Assembly (NCBI RefSeq): GCF_039839785.1 | Contig: NZ_JBDOQT010000003.1 | Location: 1 to 63,109 of the forward strand | Direction of reading: 5' to 3' | Source: Pelagibius sp. CAU 1746 | GTDB lineage: Bacteria > Pseudomonadota > Alphaproteobacteria > Kiloniellales > Kiloniellaceae | Length of the DNA: 63,109 nucleotides | Shown here: positions 30,983 to 38,696 of the stretch, piece after piece | How positions within the stretch are numbered: position 1 is the first letter of the stretch | Layout: every line of letters starts with the position of its first letter | Program-made: the position numbers and the translations under genes | The notes under the pieces: model-generated | Seen by the model: only the letters and a program-made list of their open reading frames with translations | The model's database searches: none | Told to the model about the DNA's origin: nothing

Positions 30983-31270
30983 ATGGCCTACTACGTTTAC
31001 ATCCTCGCCAGCCGCAAGCACGGAACGCTTTACATTGGTGTCACCAACGACGTTGTTCGCCGTGTCTGGGAGCACCGGCAGGGGCGCGGTTCGAAGTTTG
31101 CCCAGAAATACCGGATCACACGTCTGGTATATGTCGAGGCTCACGAGGAGATCGAACCTGCGATTCAGCGCGAGAAGACTCTGAAGGAGTGGCACCGCAC
31201 CTGGAAGATCCAGCTGATCGAGCGCGACAATCCGGAGTGGGAAGACCTCTATGATCGGTTGAACGGTTAG
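30983..31270 (+). CDS. Small GIY-YIG nuclease domain protein
   Basis: The GIY-YIG motif is visible as YYVYILASRK then LYIGVTNDVVRRVWEHRQG, with the conserved Arg (VRRVWEH) and later Glu (IQREKTLKEW). 95 aa, a stand-alone domain with no DNA-binding partner, as in the UPF0213/YhbQ-like family. Members cleave DNA in the same way as the UvrC N-terminal domain. The gene fills the space between the two inverted repeats. Start ATG at 30983 has only a weak ribosome-binding site (TTAGGCG). Confidence 0.92.
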   Translation: MAYYVYILASRKHGTLYIGVTNDVVRRVWEHRQGRGSKFAQKYRITRLVYVEAHEEIEPAIQREKTLKEWHRTWKIQLIERDNPEWEDLYDRLNG

Positions 31271-31272
31271 GG

Positions 31273-31306
31273 CATTGGGTCCCGGGATCAAGTCCTGGGA
31301 CGACAG
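31273..31306 (-). repeat. Right arm of the inverted repeat around the GIY-YIG gene
   Basis: The reverse complement of this copy differs from the left copy at five of 34 positions, mainly in the hairpin stem, where changes keep most pairing (TCCCGGGA / TCCTGGGA). It starts two bases after the nuclease stop. Confidence 0.7.
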
Positions 31307-31348
31307 CCGTAGCTGTGGCGAGGGTAGAGCTCTGCTACAAGTCCAACC

Positions 31349-31789
31349 ATGGAACATCTCGACCGCCCGAGCGAAGAGGTCTGGGACGAACGGCGCCTCT
31401 GGTTCGAAGAGACCCAGGCGCGCCATGCCCGCGCCGGCGCCGCGGCCCCCAGCGAGCAGGCCTGCGCCCTGATGATCGACCTGCAGTCGGTGTTCTGCGC
31501 CGGCGCCTGGGCGGCGACGGTGATGCTGGCCTGCGCCGTCACCGAGGCCCAAGGCGGGTCCAAGAGGGAGAGCCTGCCCGGCGTGTCCGACCGCGACTAT
31601 CGCTGGCTGCGCGCCCTGCGCAACCGCCTCAGCCATGAGAACCGCAACGACCCGGAGCTGACGGTGGAGGACCAGTGGCTGCGCCGCGACCTCTGGGAGG
31701 AGCGCGCCCGCCGCGCGGTGGTCATCGCCTTTTCCGCGCTCTATCCTGCCGCCGGCGGGCGGGCGGCAGAGGCCGAAGAGGAGGCATGA
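31349..31789 (+). CDS. Conserved hypothetical protein
   Basis: I do not recognise the family. The 146-aa product has no signal peptide or clear membrane segment, although AGAWAATVMLACAVTEAQGG is moderately hydrophobic. The part WLRALRNRLSHENRNDPELT recalls a HEPN-like or four-helix protein with an R-x-x-x-S-H-E motif, but this is only a resemblance. Its TGA overlaps the acylphosphatase ATG, so the two are coupled. Confidence 0.6.
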   Translation: MEHLDRPSEEVWDERRLWFEETQARHARAGAAAPSEQACALMIDLQSVFCAGAWAATVMLACAVTEAQGGSKRESLPGVSDRDYRWLRALRNRLSHENRNDPELTVEDQWLRRDLWEERARRAVVIAFSALYPAAGGRAAEAEEEA

Positions 31790-32064
31790 GCATGACCGTG
31801 CGGGTCGTCGTCGCGGGGCGGGTCCAGGGGGTGTGGTACCGCGCCTGGACCGAGCAGCAGGCGCGGGCGCTGGGCCTCGACGGCTGGGTGCGCAACCGCC
31901 GCGACGGCACCGTGGAGGCGGTCCTGGCGGGCGAGCCGGCGGTCGTCGAGGCCATGATCCAGGCGCTTTGGGAGGGTCCGCCGCTGGCCCAGGTGACCGC
32001 CATCGACCGCTTCGAGCACGGTGTGCCGGTTGCAGCAGGGTTCGTCGTCAAGCCAACGGCTTAG
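31786..32064 (+). CDS. acyP: Acylphosphatase
   Basis: A small ferredoxin-like enzyme hydrolysing acyl phosphates. The catalytic Arg is in GRVQGVWYRAWT and the catalytic Asn in GWVRNRRDGTVEAVLAG, both at the expected places. 92 aa with the ATG at 31786, or 90 aa from the ATG at 31792; the four-base overlap with the previous gene favours the first. Confidence 0.93.
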   Translation: MSMTVRVVVAGRVQGVWYRAWTEQQARALGLDGWVRNRRDGTVEAVLAGEPAVVEAMIQALWEGPPLAQVTAIDRFEHGVPVAAGFVVKPTA

Positions 32065-32228
32065 AGGTGCGCGGCCCGGACGGGTGACCCGGCCGCGCCC
32101 CCTCAATCCACCGTCCTGAAAACTCGTGGCGCCGCAGCGGGCGCCGAAAAACGCCTTCGGCGATCTGGCCGTCTTGGCCGTCTGCGGTCCGCGAGGGCGC
32201 TCCACCCGGCACGGGCGCCGGCCAGTAA

Positions 32229-32246
32229 ATGCAATTTATGTTGCAT
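32229..32246. promoter_or_regulatory. Palindrome in the AT-rich region before the RpiR-type regulator
   Basis: ATGCAA-TTTATG-TTGCAT is a perfect 6-6-6 inverted repeat inside an AT-rich stretch (about 32227-32280) that also contains TTTATTGCATAA. It is 70 bases ahead of the regulator start, so it is a candidate autoregulatory operator. The binding protein is inferred from position only. Confidence 0.45.
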
Positions 32247-32315
32247 AAATACGAATTAATGATAGTCTTTATTGCATAACCGATGCCGGGAAAGGCGCCG
32301 GGCGGGAGGCGAAGG

Positions 32316-33182
32316 GTGCAGAGTTTCAAGGAGATCGTGGAAGCTTACGAGGGCCGGCTGACCGAAGCGGACCGGACACTGGTGGGCATCATCCTGGGCG
32401 ATCCCGGCAGCGTGGTTTTTCAGTCGGCCGGCGAATTGGCGGCGCGGGCGGACGTGCATGCGTCCACCGTGGTGCGTCTGGCCCACAAGCTGGGCTTCGA
32501 GGGATACCTCGATCTGCGCAAGGTGTTGCGCCGGGAGAGCAGCATCGTCTCGGGCCAGGACGACCGTATCCGCCGCCGGCTCGACCGCATCGACCGCGGC
32601 TCCAACCTGATCAGGCTGATCGACAGCGAGATCGCGGCGCTGGCCGCCATTCCGGAGAAGCTCTCGCAGGAGGACATTGACGAGGCAGCGGATGTCCTGG
32701 CGGCTGCCGGGACGATCTATCTCGTCGGCCGCGGCAGCGCCGTTCCGCTTGCGACGCATCTGGACCGGCGTCTGCGCCGTGCCGGCTTCCGCACGGCGGT
32801 CGCCGTGAACCTGCAGCAGCGCGACCTGGTCGAGCATCTCATCGGATTGCGCGAAGGGGACGCGGTGATCGGCTTCGCCTTCCAGTCGCTGGCGTCTTTG
32901 CCCGCGGGTTATTCCGCGCTTCTACGGCACATCCGGCGGGTCGGGGCGAAGTCGGTGGTGGTGAGCGATTCCCTGGGGCCGACGCTGCGCCCGCGCCCCG
33001 ACAAGCTGCTGAGCGTCAGCCGCCCCGACGAGGGCGAGATGGCGCTGCGCACCGGCCCGATGCTGGTCTGCGAGGCGCTGGCGATGACGCTGGCGCACAA
33101 GGACCCGGAGCGGGCGGTCGCCGGGCTCGAGTCTCTCGAGCAGCTACGGGCGGAATTCGAGAACGACGAGGGGCAGCCATGA
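32316..33182 (+). CDS. MurR/RpiR-family transcriptional regulator
   Basis: An N-terminal RpiR helix-turn-helix (residues about 1-75; AGELAARADVHASTVVRLAH) is joined to a SIS domain (about 110-250; YLVGRGSAVPLATHLDRRL), which in this family binds phosphorylated sugars. The start chosen is GTG at 32316 (MQSFKEIVEAYEG), preceded by GGGAGG six bases away; an ATG at 32283 would add a Gly/Arg-rich piece with no good ribosome-binding site. 288 aa. It overlaps the permease gene by four bases, so it heads the transport operon. Confidence 0.9.
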   Translation: MQSFKEIVEAYEGRLTEADRTLVGIILGDPGSVVFQSAGELAARADVHASTVVRLAHKLGFEGYLDLRKVLRRESSIVSGQDDRIRRRLDRIDRGSNLIRLIDSEIAALAAIPEKLSQEDIDEAADVLAAAGTIYLVGRGSAVPLATHLDRRLRRAGFRTAVAVNLQQRDLVEHLIGLREGDAVIGFAFQSLASLPAGYSALLRHIRRVGAKSVVVSDSLGPTLRPRPDKLLSVSRPDEGEMALRTGPMLVCEALAMTLAHKDPERAVAGLESLEQLRAEFENDEGQP

Positions 33183-34990
33183 GTATCGCTTTCGCATCGG
33201 ACCGGCCGCTAAAGCGGATGGCGCTGGACCCGGTGAACCTTCTGATGCTGCTCCTCTTGGCGGTGCTGGCCTACCTCGTGGCCTGGCCATTCATAGAACT
33301 GGTGGTGCAGACCCTCACCTGGGGGGCGGGGGACCGCAGGGTTTCACCGGAGGCCGTACCCGGCGAGTTCACGTGGTTCCACTGGCTGCAGGCGACGGCC
33401 GGGCCGATTTCCGGCAAGATGCTCTACGGGCCCCTGGTGAACACCTTGCTGACGGGCGCGATAGCGACGGTGATGGCCTTGCTGGCCGGCGGCGTGCTCG
33501 CGTGGTGCGTGGCCCGCTCCGACATGCCCGGAAAGCACTGGCTGCAGCCGCTGTTGACGCTGCCCTATATCGTACCGTCCTTCGCGATCGCCTTGGCCTG
33601 GGAAGCGGTTTTTCGCAGCCCGCGGGTCGGCGGGCAGCCCGGTCTCTATGAAGCTTTCCTCGGGACGGCGCCGCCGGAGTGGCTGTCCTATGGCATGGTG
33701 CCGATCTCCATTACGCTGGCGATCCATTATTTTCCTTTCGCCTATCTTCTGGTTGCCGGCTCCCTCGCATCCATCGATTCACAGATCGAAGAGAGCGCGC
33801 TCATCTCCGGCGCTTCGCGGCTGACGATCTTGCGCCGCATCACCTTTCCGATGGTGGCGCCGGCTTTTGCCGCCGCCTTCATCCTGACTTTCGGCAAGAC
33901 CATCGGACAGTTCGCGCTGCCCTTCCTGCTGGGCGCGCCGGTGCAGTTCCACACCATCGCGACCATGGTCTACGCCAACCTGGCCCTCGGGCTCGATTCC
34001 ATGGCTTTCGTTCTGGCGATCGTGCTGATCGCCATGTCCCTGGTGGCGATCTGGTTTTCCAACCGCTTCGTCGGCGCCAAGACCCGCCGCTTCGAGACCA
34101 TCAGCGGCAAGGGGTTCCGCAGCCGCCAGATCGGCCTGGGGCCGTGGCGCTGGCCGGTTTTCTGCGCGGTGGCCGCTTTCGCGTTCGTGGTCGGCGTGCT
34201 GCCGTTGATCTTGCTCGGCTTCCAGTCCGTCATGCTGGTCGACGGCTTCTACAGCGGCGAGAACTTCACCTGGCAATTCTGGGTTGGACAGTCCAACCCC
34301 GAGATCGCCTTCGGAGAACCCGGCGTCCTCTACAACGAGAACATCCTGGGCGCTACCTGGAACACTCTGAAGCTGGCCTTTATCTCGGCGGTAATCGCCG
34401 CGGTCATCGGCTTGTTGATCGCCTATATCGTCGTGCGGCGCCGGGAAAACCCGCTGGCGCGCCTGCTCGATCAGATTTCCTTTATTCCCTTCCTGTTTCC
34501 GACCATCGCCTTCGGCGCGATGTATCTGACCATGTTCGCCGAGCCGCGCGGGCCGATACCGGCGCTCTACGGCACCTTCACGCTGCTGATCTTGATTTCC
34601 GTGGTCAACCGCCTGCCGTATTCGGTCAAGACCGGTGTTACGGCGGTGACGCAGATCGGCAAGGAGTTGGAGGAAGCGGCCGAACTGACCGGTGCGAATT
34701 GGGCCCTGCGTTTCCGGCGGATCATCATGCCGCTGGCGAGCTCCGGCGTTCTGTCGGGCATGATGGTCAGCTTCGTCGGGGTGATGCGCGAGCTGTCGCT
34801 CATCATCCTGCTCGTGACCCCGTCGACGCGGGTGCTGATGACCGTCGGCTTCGGATATGCGGAAGAGGGGCTTACCCAGCTATCCAACGCTCTTGTTCTG
34901 ATCGTGGCTGTGCTCACGATCATCGGCGAGCTCCTGCTGTGGGCGTTGGGCAAGAGCAAGCTGACAAGGCTGCACGAAAAACAATCCTGA
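33179..34990 (+). CDS. ABC transporter permease, two permease domains fused (FbpB/AfuB-like)
   Basis: The inner-membrane channel of a binding-protein-dependent importer. There are about twelve hydrophobic segments and two copies of the ATPase-contacting EAA loop: EESALISGASRLTILRRITF (near residue 205) and EEAAELTGANWALRFRRIIM (near 498). 603 aa. This fused form is typical of the family annotated as iron(III) transport, which also includes phosphorylated-solute transporters. It is followed 13 bases later by the ATPase gene. Confidence 0.93.
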   Translation: MSIAFASDRPLKRMALDPVNLLMLLLLAVLAYLVAWPFIELVVQTLTWGAGDRRVSPEAVPGEFTWFHWLQATAGPISGKMLYGPLVNTLLTGAIATVMALLAGGVLAWCVARSDMPGKHWLQPLLTLPYIVPSFAIALAWEAVFRSPRVGGQPGLYEAFLGTAPPEWLSYGMVPISITLAIHYFPFAYLLVAGSLASIDSQIEESALISGASRLTILRRITFPMVAPAFAAAFILTFGKTIGQFALPFLLGAPVQFHTIATMVYANLALGLDSMAFVLAIVLIAMSLVAIWFSNRFVGAKTRRFETISGKGFRSRQIGLGPWRWPVFCAVAAFAFVVGVLPLILLGFQSVMLVDGFYSGENFTWQFWVGQSNPEIAFGEPGVLYNENILGATWNTLKLAFISAVIAAVIGLLIAYIVVRRRENPLARLLDQISFIPFLFPTIAFGAMYLTMFAEPRGPIPALYGTFTLLILISVVNRLPYSVKTGVTAVTQIGKELEEAAELTGANWALRFRRIIMPLASSGVLSGMMVSFVGVMRELSLIILLVTPSTRVLMTVGFGYAEEGLTQLSNALVLIVAVLTIIGELLLWALGKSKLTRLHEKQS

Positions 34991-35003
34991 CAGGGAAGAG
35001 CCG

Positions 35004-36143
35004 ATGGCCACCATTGAAGTTCGGAACCTTACGAAGCGGTACGGCGGCGCCGTCGCACTCGACAACGTCTCCCTGAGTATCGAGGCCGGCGAGTTCCTGG
35101 TTCTGCTGGGCCCGTCCGGCTGTGGAAAGACGACCTTGCTGCGCTGCCTCGCCGGTCTGGAGATCCCCGATGCCGGCGAAATCGCCTTGGGGGAGGACGT
35201 CGTTTTTTCCTCTCAACGGCGGATCGCCATGCCGCCCGGAAAGCGCAACCTGGGCATGGTTTTCCAGAGCTACGCTCTGTGGCCGCACATGACGGTGCAT
35301 GACAACGTGAAGTTCGGCCTCGATGTCCTGAAGATGCCGAAAGCCGACGCCGAAGAGCGGATCGAGCACGTGCTTGACGACCTGGGGATGTCGAGCTACC
35401 GCAACCGCTATCCCTCCGAGCTGTCCGGCGGCCAGCAGCAGCGCGTGGCCCTGGCGCGTCTGCTGGCGACGAAGCCGCCGATCTTCCTGATGGATGAGCC
35501 GCTATCCAATCTCGACGCGCGCTTGCGGATGGACATGCGCGTCGAGCTGAAGCGCTTTCAGGCCGCCGCCGGCGCGACCACGGTCTATGTCACCCACGAT
35601 CAGACCGAAGCGATGACCATGTCGACGCGGGTCGTCGTCATGAAAGACGGACAGATCCAACAGGTCTCGCCCCCGGGCGAACTCTATCGCCGGCCCGCCA
35701 CGACCTTCGTGGCCGACTTCATCGGCATGCCGCGTATCAACCTGATCCCGCTGGAGCAAGGCCGAGGCGGCGGCAGCGAGTACACCAACGGAGACATCAG
35801 CCTGGATCTGCCCTGGTCCCCCGGTGTCGTCAAGGTCATCGTCGGTGCCCGCCCCGAGGACCTCGACCTCTGCCTGGTTCCTCAGGATACCGATGGAAGT
35901 TACGAGGTGACATCGGTGCTGCCCAACGGGCCGGAAACCATCGTTCAGGTGTGCCGCGGGGACACCACGCTGATTGCGCGTGTCGCGCACGATTCCGAGA
36001 TCGAATGCGGCCAGTCCGTCCGGGTCGATTTCAATGCGGCGGCGCTGAATGTCTACGACGCGGGAACTGGACGCGTCATCGATGCGGAGAGGGAAGCGGC
36101 TTCGGGCCGGCCGGTTCGCCTGGCCGCAGGCCAGCAAGTCTAG
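35004..36143 (+). CDS. ABC transporter ATP-binding protein with TOBE domain
   Basis: Walker A is LLGPSGCGKTTLLRCLAGLE, the Q-loop follows in MVFQSYALWPHMTV, the signature is ELSGGQQQRVALARLL, Walker B IFLMDEPLSNLDARLRMDM and the switch His in VYVTHDQTEAMTMS. The C-terminal part (about residue 240-355) is TOBE-like. 379 aa. It powers the adjoining permease; the family is shared by iron, spermidine and phosphorylated-solute systems. Confidence 0.94.
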   Translation: MATIEVRNLTKRYGGAVALDNVSLSIEAGEFLVLLGPSGCGKTTLLRCLAGLEIPDAGEIALGEDVVFSSQRRIAMPPGKRNLGMVFQSYALWPHMTVHDNVKFGLDVLKMPKADAEERIEHVLDDLGMSSYRNRYPSELSGGQQQRVALARLLATKPPIFLMDEPLSNLDARLRMDMRVELKRFQAAAGATTVYVTHDQTEAMTMSTRVVVMKDGQIQQVSPPGELYRRPATTFVADFIGMPRINLIPLEQGRGGGSEYTNGDISLDLPWSPGVVKVIVGARPEDLDLCLVPQDTDGSYEVTSVLPNGPETIVQVCRGDTTLIARVAHDSEIECGQSVRVDFNAAALNVYDAGTGRVIDAEREAASGRPVRLAAGQQV

Positions 36144-36188
36144 GATCGGCCCAACACGTCAACCAACAAAGATAAAGGGAGGAAAGAG

Positions 36189-37382
36189 ATGCGTAGATAC
36201 TCAAGGCGTGGAGCCATCGTTCTCGGGTTGTTGGCGGGGCTTGCCGTGCCGGGTGCCGTTCAGGCTGACGAAGCTTGGCAGAAGGCGGCCGGCGTCGGTC
36301 CCTTCGCCAGCGACCAGCAGGACTGGGATGCCATCGAGGCGGCGGCGCGCAAGGAAGGCAAGGTGGTGATCTATTCCGTCTCGTCGCGCATCGCCAAGCT
36401 GGTGGACGGCTTCAAGGAGAAGTACGGCATCGAACTGGTCGGCTATGACATTCCTTCCGACCTGCAGATCGAAAAATTCCGGCGCGAGCACAAAGCCGGA
36501 GTCTACAGCGTCGATGTCCTGTTCAACGCGGAAGCCCCCTTGCTTCTGAATGAAGCCTTGCCCGACGGGCTGGTATGGAACTTCGTTCCGGCCAATGTCG
36601 CCGGCGAGTTGGAAGACGGGGAAAAGTCGCCGCTCCTGGTTCAGCGGCACAGCAGCAGGATCGTCTATTACAACTCGGCGCTCAATCCGGATGGGCCGCC
36701 GATCGACAATCTGTGGGACCTGACGCGCGAGGAGTGGCATGGCCGCACCTTGATGCCGAGCCCTCTGGAGGACAGCCTTTCGGCCATGTTCATCCAGAGC
36801 ATCCTTCATCATCCTGAGGAGATGGAGGAAGCCTATCGCAAGGAGTTCGGCGAGGACATCAAGTACTCCGAGGCCGTCATCGAAGCGGTCGAGGACAATG
36901 CCACGATCGATGCGCCGACCGCCTCGATGGAGTGGCTGCACCGCTTCCTCGCCAATCAGCCTGTCTTCCAGGGATCGACGACGAAGATCTTCAAGAATGT
37001 CGCCGATGTGAAGCAGGACAATCCGCCGATCGGCATCACCACCTTCTCGAAGATGCGGCTGAATGAAGAGGGGGTCTACTCCGCGGTGCCGGCCTATGAC
37101 CTGGAGCCGGTATTCGGCGTGACCTACCCGACATCTCTTCTGATCGCCGACAGGGCGCCGCATCCCAACGCGGCCAAGCTGTTGGTCCGCTATATGATGG
37201 AAGAGGGGTTCGAGCCCTGGAACGAGCCCGGCGACTATGCCGCACGGTCCAGCGTCGAAGCCAAGCAGCTCAAGGAGTTCGATCTGAAGCCCTTCGACTC
37301 GCTTCGACTCTGGGCGATCGACCCGGAAAAGATCTACGACTCCAAGTACGGTTTTCTCGCGCTTTACCTTGCCCTGAGCTGA
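36189..37382 (+). CDS. Periplasmic solute-binding protein, family 1 type
   Basis: A signal peptide (residues 1-26, ending AVPGAVQA before DEAW) precedes a two-lobed binding protein. VVIYSVSSRIAKLVDGFKEK and IEKFRREHKAGVYSVDVLFN resemble FbpA/AfuA-type proteins. The paired tyrosines that ferric-binding FbpA uses in its C-lobe are not evident; the only YY is in IVYYNSALN at an earlier place. Combined with the RpiR regulator and HAD hydrolase, this favours a phosphorylated organic solute. 397 aa; 45 bases after the ATPase gene. Confidence 0.88.
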   Translation: MRRYSRRGAIVLGLLAGLAVPGAVQADEAWQKAAGVGPFASDQQDWDAIEAAARKEGKVVIYSVSSRIAKLVDGFKEKYGIELVGYDIPSDLQIEKFRREHKAGVYSVDVLFNAEAPLLLNEALPDGLVWNFVPANVAGELEDGEKSPLLVQRHSSRIVYYNSALNPDGPPIDNLWDLTREEWHGRTLMPSPLEDSLSAMFIQSILHHPEEMEEAYRKEFGEDIKYSEAVIEAVEDNATIDAPTASMEWLHRFLANQPVFQGSTTKIFKNVADVKQDNPPIGITTFSKMRLNEEGVYSAVPAYDLEPVFGVTYPTSLLIADRAPHPNAAKLLVRYMMEEGFEPWNEPGDYAARSSVEAKQLKEFDLKPFDSLRLWAIDPEKIYDSKYGFLALYLALS

Positions 37383-37449
37383 CCTTTACGGCGGCCCCGT
37401 CATCGCGGCGGGGCCGCCGGAATTTCATTACAAGACGAAAGGATTCCAA

Positions 37450-38130
37450 GTGACCATCAGCGCCATTCTCTTCGATGCGGGCGATGTGCTTTATTCCAAA
37501 CCGCGGCGCGCGGCGGCCCTTGCGATCTTTCTGGAGGAGCGCGGCATCCCCGCGCCGGTGAATGACGATCCGGCGGTTAAGAAGCTGCGTCTCGACGCCC
37601 ATGCCGGAAAGATGACCGAGCAGGAATTCTTCGAAAGGCTCCTCGCCCATTACGGCGTCACCGATCCCAAGGACGTTGCCGAGGGAATCGAACTGCTCCA
37701 CCGGCAGCAGCGCGATGTCGATTTTTTCGAGGGCGTTCCGGAGACCCTCCACGAGTTGAAGCGCAACGGCTTCAAGCTTGGGATCGTTACCAATACCTAC
37801 AACTCCAAGGCGGAGAAGTTTCGCTGGTTCCGGCCTCTGGGGATCGACACGGTCTGGGACTCCTACGCCAACTCCTGCGACCTCAAGGTCATCAAACCGG
37901 AGCCGGAAATCTATCTGGCGGCGCTGGAGCCTTTGGGGCTGGCGCCGGAGCAGGCGGCTTTCGTCGGCCATGCACAGCGGGAGCTCGACGGAGCGAAAGC
38001 GCTCGGCATGACCACGATCATGTTCAATCCGGATCCAGACTGCGTCGAAGCCGACCACAGTATCGGCAGCTTCAGCGATCTTCTGAATCTTCCCGGACTG
38101 ACCGGCGAGACCGGCGCGCCTGCCGCCTGA
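37450..38130 (+). CDS. HAD-superfamily hydrolase
   Basis: The start is GTG at 37450. Motif I is AILFDAGDVLYS, with Gly two residues after the nucleophilic Asp as in E. coli YihX (a sugar-phosphate phosphatase) rather than the common DxD; motif II is GIVTNTYNS, motif III the Lys in LKVIKPEPEIY, motif IV AFVGHAQRELDGAKALG, with His where Asp is usual. 226 aa. As last gene of the transporter operon it may dephosphorylate the imported compound. The motif changes leave activity unproven. Confidence 0.83.
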   Translation: MTISAILFDAGDVLYSKPRRAAALAIFLEERGIPAPVNDDPAVKKLRLDAHAGKMTEQEFFERLLAHYGVTDPKDVAEGIELLHRQQRDVDFFEGVPETLHELKRNGFKLGIVTNTYNSKAEKFRWFRPLGIDTVWDSYANSCDLKVIKPEPEIYLAALEPLGLAPEQAAFVGHAQRELDGAKALGMTTIMFNPDPDCVEADHSIGSFSDLLNLPGLTGETGAPAA

Positions 38131-38261
38131 GGCGGCGGCCGCCTAGTTCCGGCAGGCTGTGTCTCGGCATCCCGGCGCCGCCGGCCCGGGCCCGTCCTCG
38201 GTGCCCCCTCGGCGTCCCCCCTCGGCGCGGCCTGGGGCTTTGATCGGCTTTTAATTCCATT

Positions 38262-38276
38262 ATTCTAGAAATATAG
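38262..38276. promoter_or_regulatory. Probable ArsR operator, copy 1 (before the regulator)
   Basis: ATTCTAGAAATATAG here and ATCCTAGAAATATAG at 38661-38675 match at 14 of 15 positions; the core TTCTAGAA is palindromic. It lies 37 bases ahead of the ArsR start within AT-rich sequence. Confidence 0.65.
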
Positions 38277-38312
38277 TTGTTTCTCACCGCAGGGTGCTGT
38301 AGGCTGTCCGTT

Positions 38313-38630
38313 ATGAATTTGAATCAAGCCGCACGCTGCCTCGAGAAGCTGGGAAGCCCGACGCGCCTGGAGATCTTCCGCCTGCTGGTGCGTGCCGGCC
38401 GTGACGGGCTGTCGGTGGGGGAGATCCAGGACCACCTGGGCATCCCGGCTTCGACCCTGTCGCACCACATCGGACACCTGGTGAGCGCCGGCCTCGTGGA
38501 GCAGCAGCGCGAGGGGCGCCAGCTGATCTGCAAACCGGACTTCGCCCTGATGGACGGGCTGATCGACTTCCTGACCGCGGAGTGCTGCATGCTGAAGGGC
38601 AAGCCGGAGCCGCGGCGCGACGCCGGGTAG
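38313..38630 (+). CDS. ArsR/SmtB-family transcriptional regulator
   Basis: A winged-helix repressor of metal or metalloid resistance. The recognition region is VGEIQDHLGIPASTLSHHIG followed by the wing (VEQQREGRQLICKPD). A vicinal Cys pair near the C-terminus (AECCMLKG) and one Cys early (ARCLEKLG) are candidate ligands for As(III) or a soft metal. 105 aa from the ATG at 38313; an upstream in-frame ATG at 38277 overlaps the operator and is unlikely. The permease gene follows. Confidence 0.9.
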   Translation: MNLNQAARCLEKLGSPTRLEIFRLLVRAGRDGLSVGEIQDHLGIPASTLSHHIGHLVSAGLVEQQREGRQLICKPDFALMDGLIDFLTAECCMLKGKPEPRRDAG

Positions 38631-38660
38631 CGGCCCCTTTTTTGTCCAAATAGTTCGATG

Positions 38661-38675
38661 ATCCTAGAAATATAG
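38661..38675. promoter_or_regulatory. Probable ArsR operator, copy 2 (before the permease)
   Basis: It differs from copy 1 in one of 15 bases and lies 22 bases ahead of the permease ATG. Two copies around one regulator suggest the permease can be repressed separately from arsR. Confidence 0.65.
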
Positions 38676-38696
38676 AATGACTTCAGGAGCCGAAAG

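Larger units (their letters stand above)
30933..31306. mobile_element. Candidate repeat-bounded GIY-YIG unit
   Basis: Two 34-base copies, 30933-30966 and 31273-31306, are inverted relative to one another and match at 29 of 34 positions. Each copy is itself palindromic (CGGGGT-TTG-ACCCCG core on the left). They bracket the GIY-YIG gene exactly, the right copy starting two bases after its stop. The arrangement suggests a small unit that moved together. There are no recognisable target duplications. Confidence 0.5.

Noticed and set aside
32229-38130. Reading the ABC system simply as an iron(III) importer
   Set aside because: The binding protein shows no C-lobe tyrosine pair, the regulator is RpiR-type instead of Fur-linked, and a HAD hydrolase ends the operon. 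Iron remains possible but is not the better reading.
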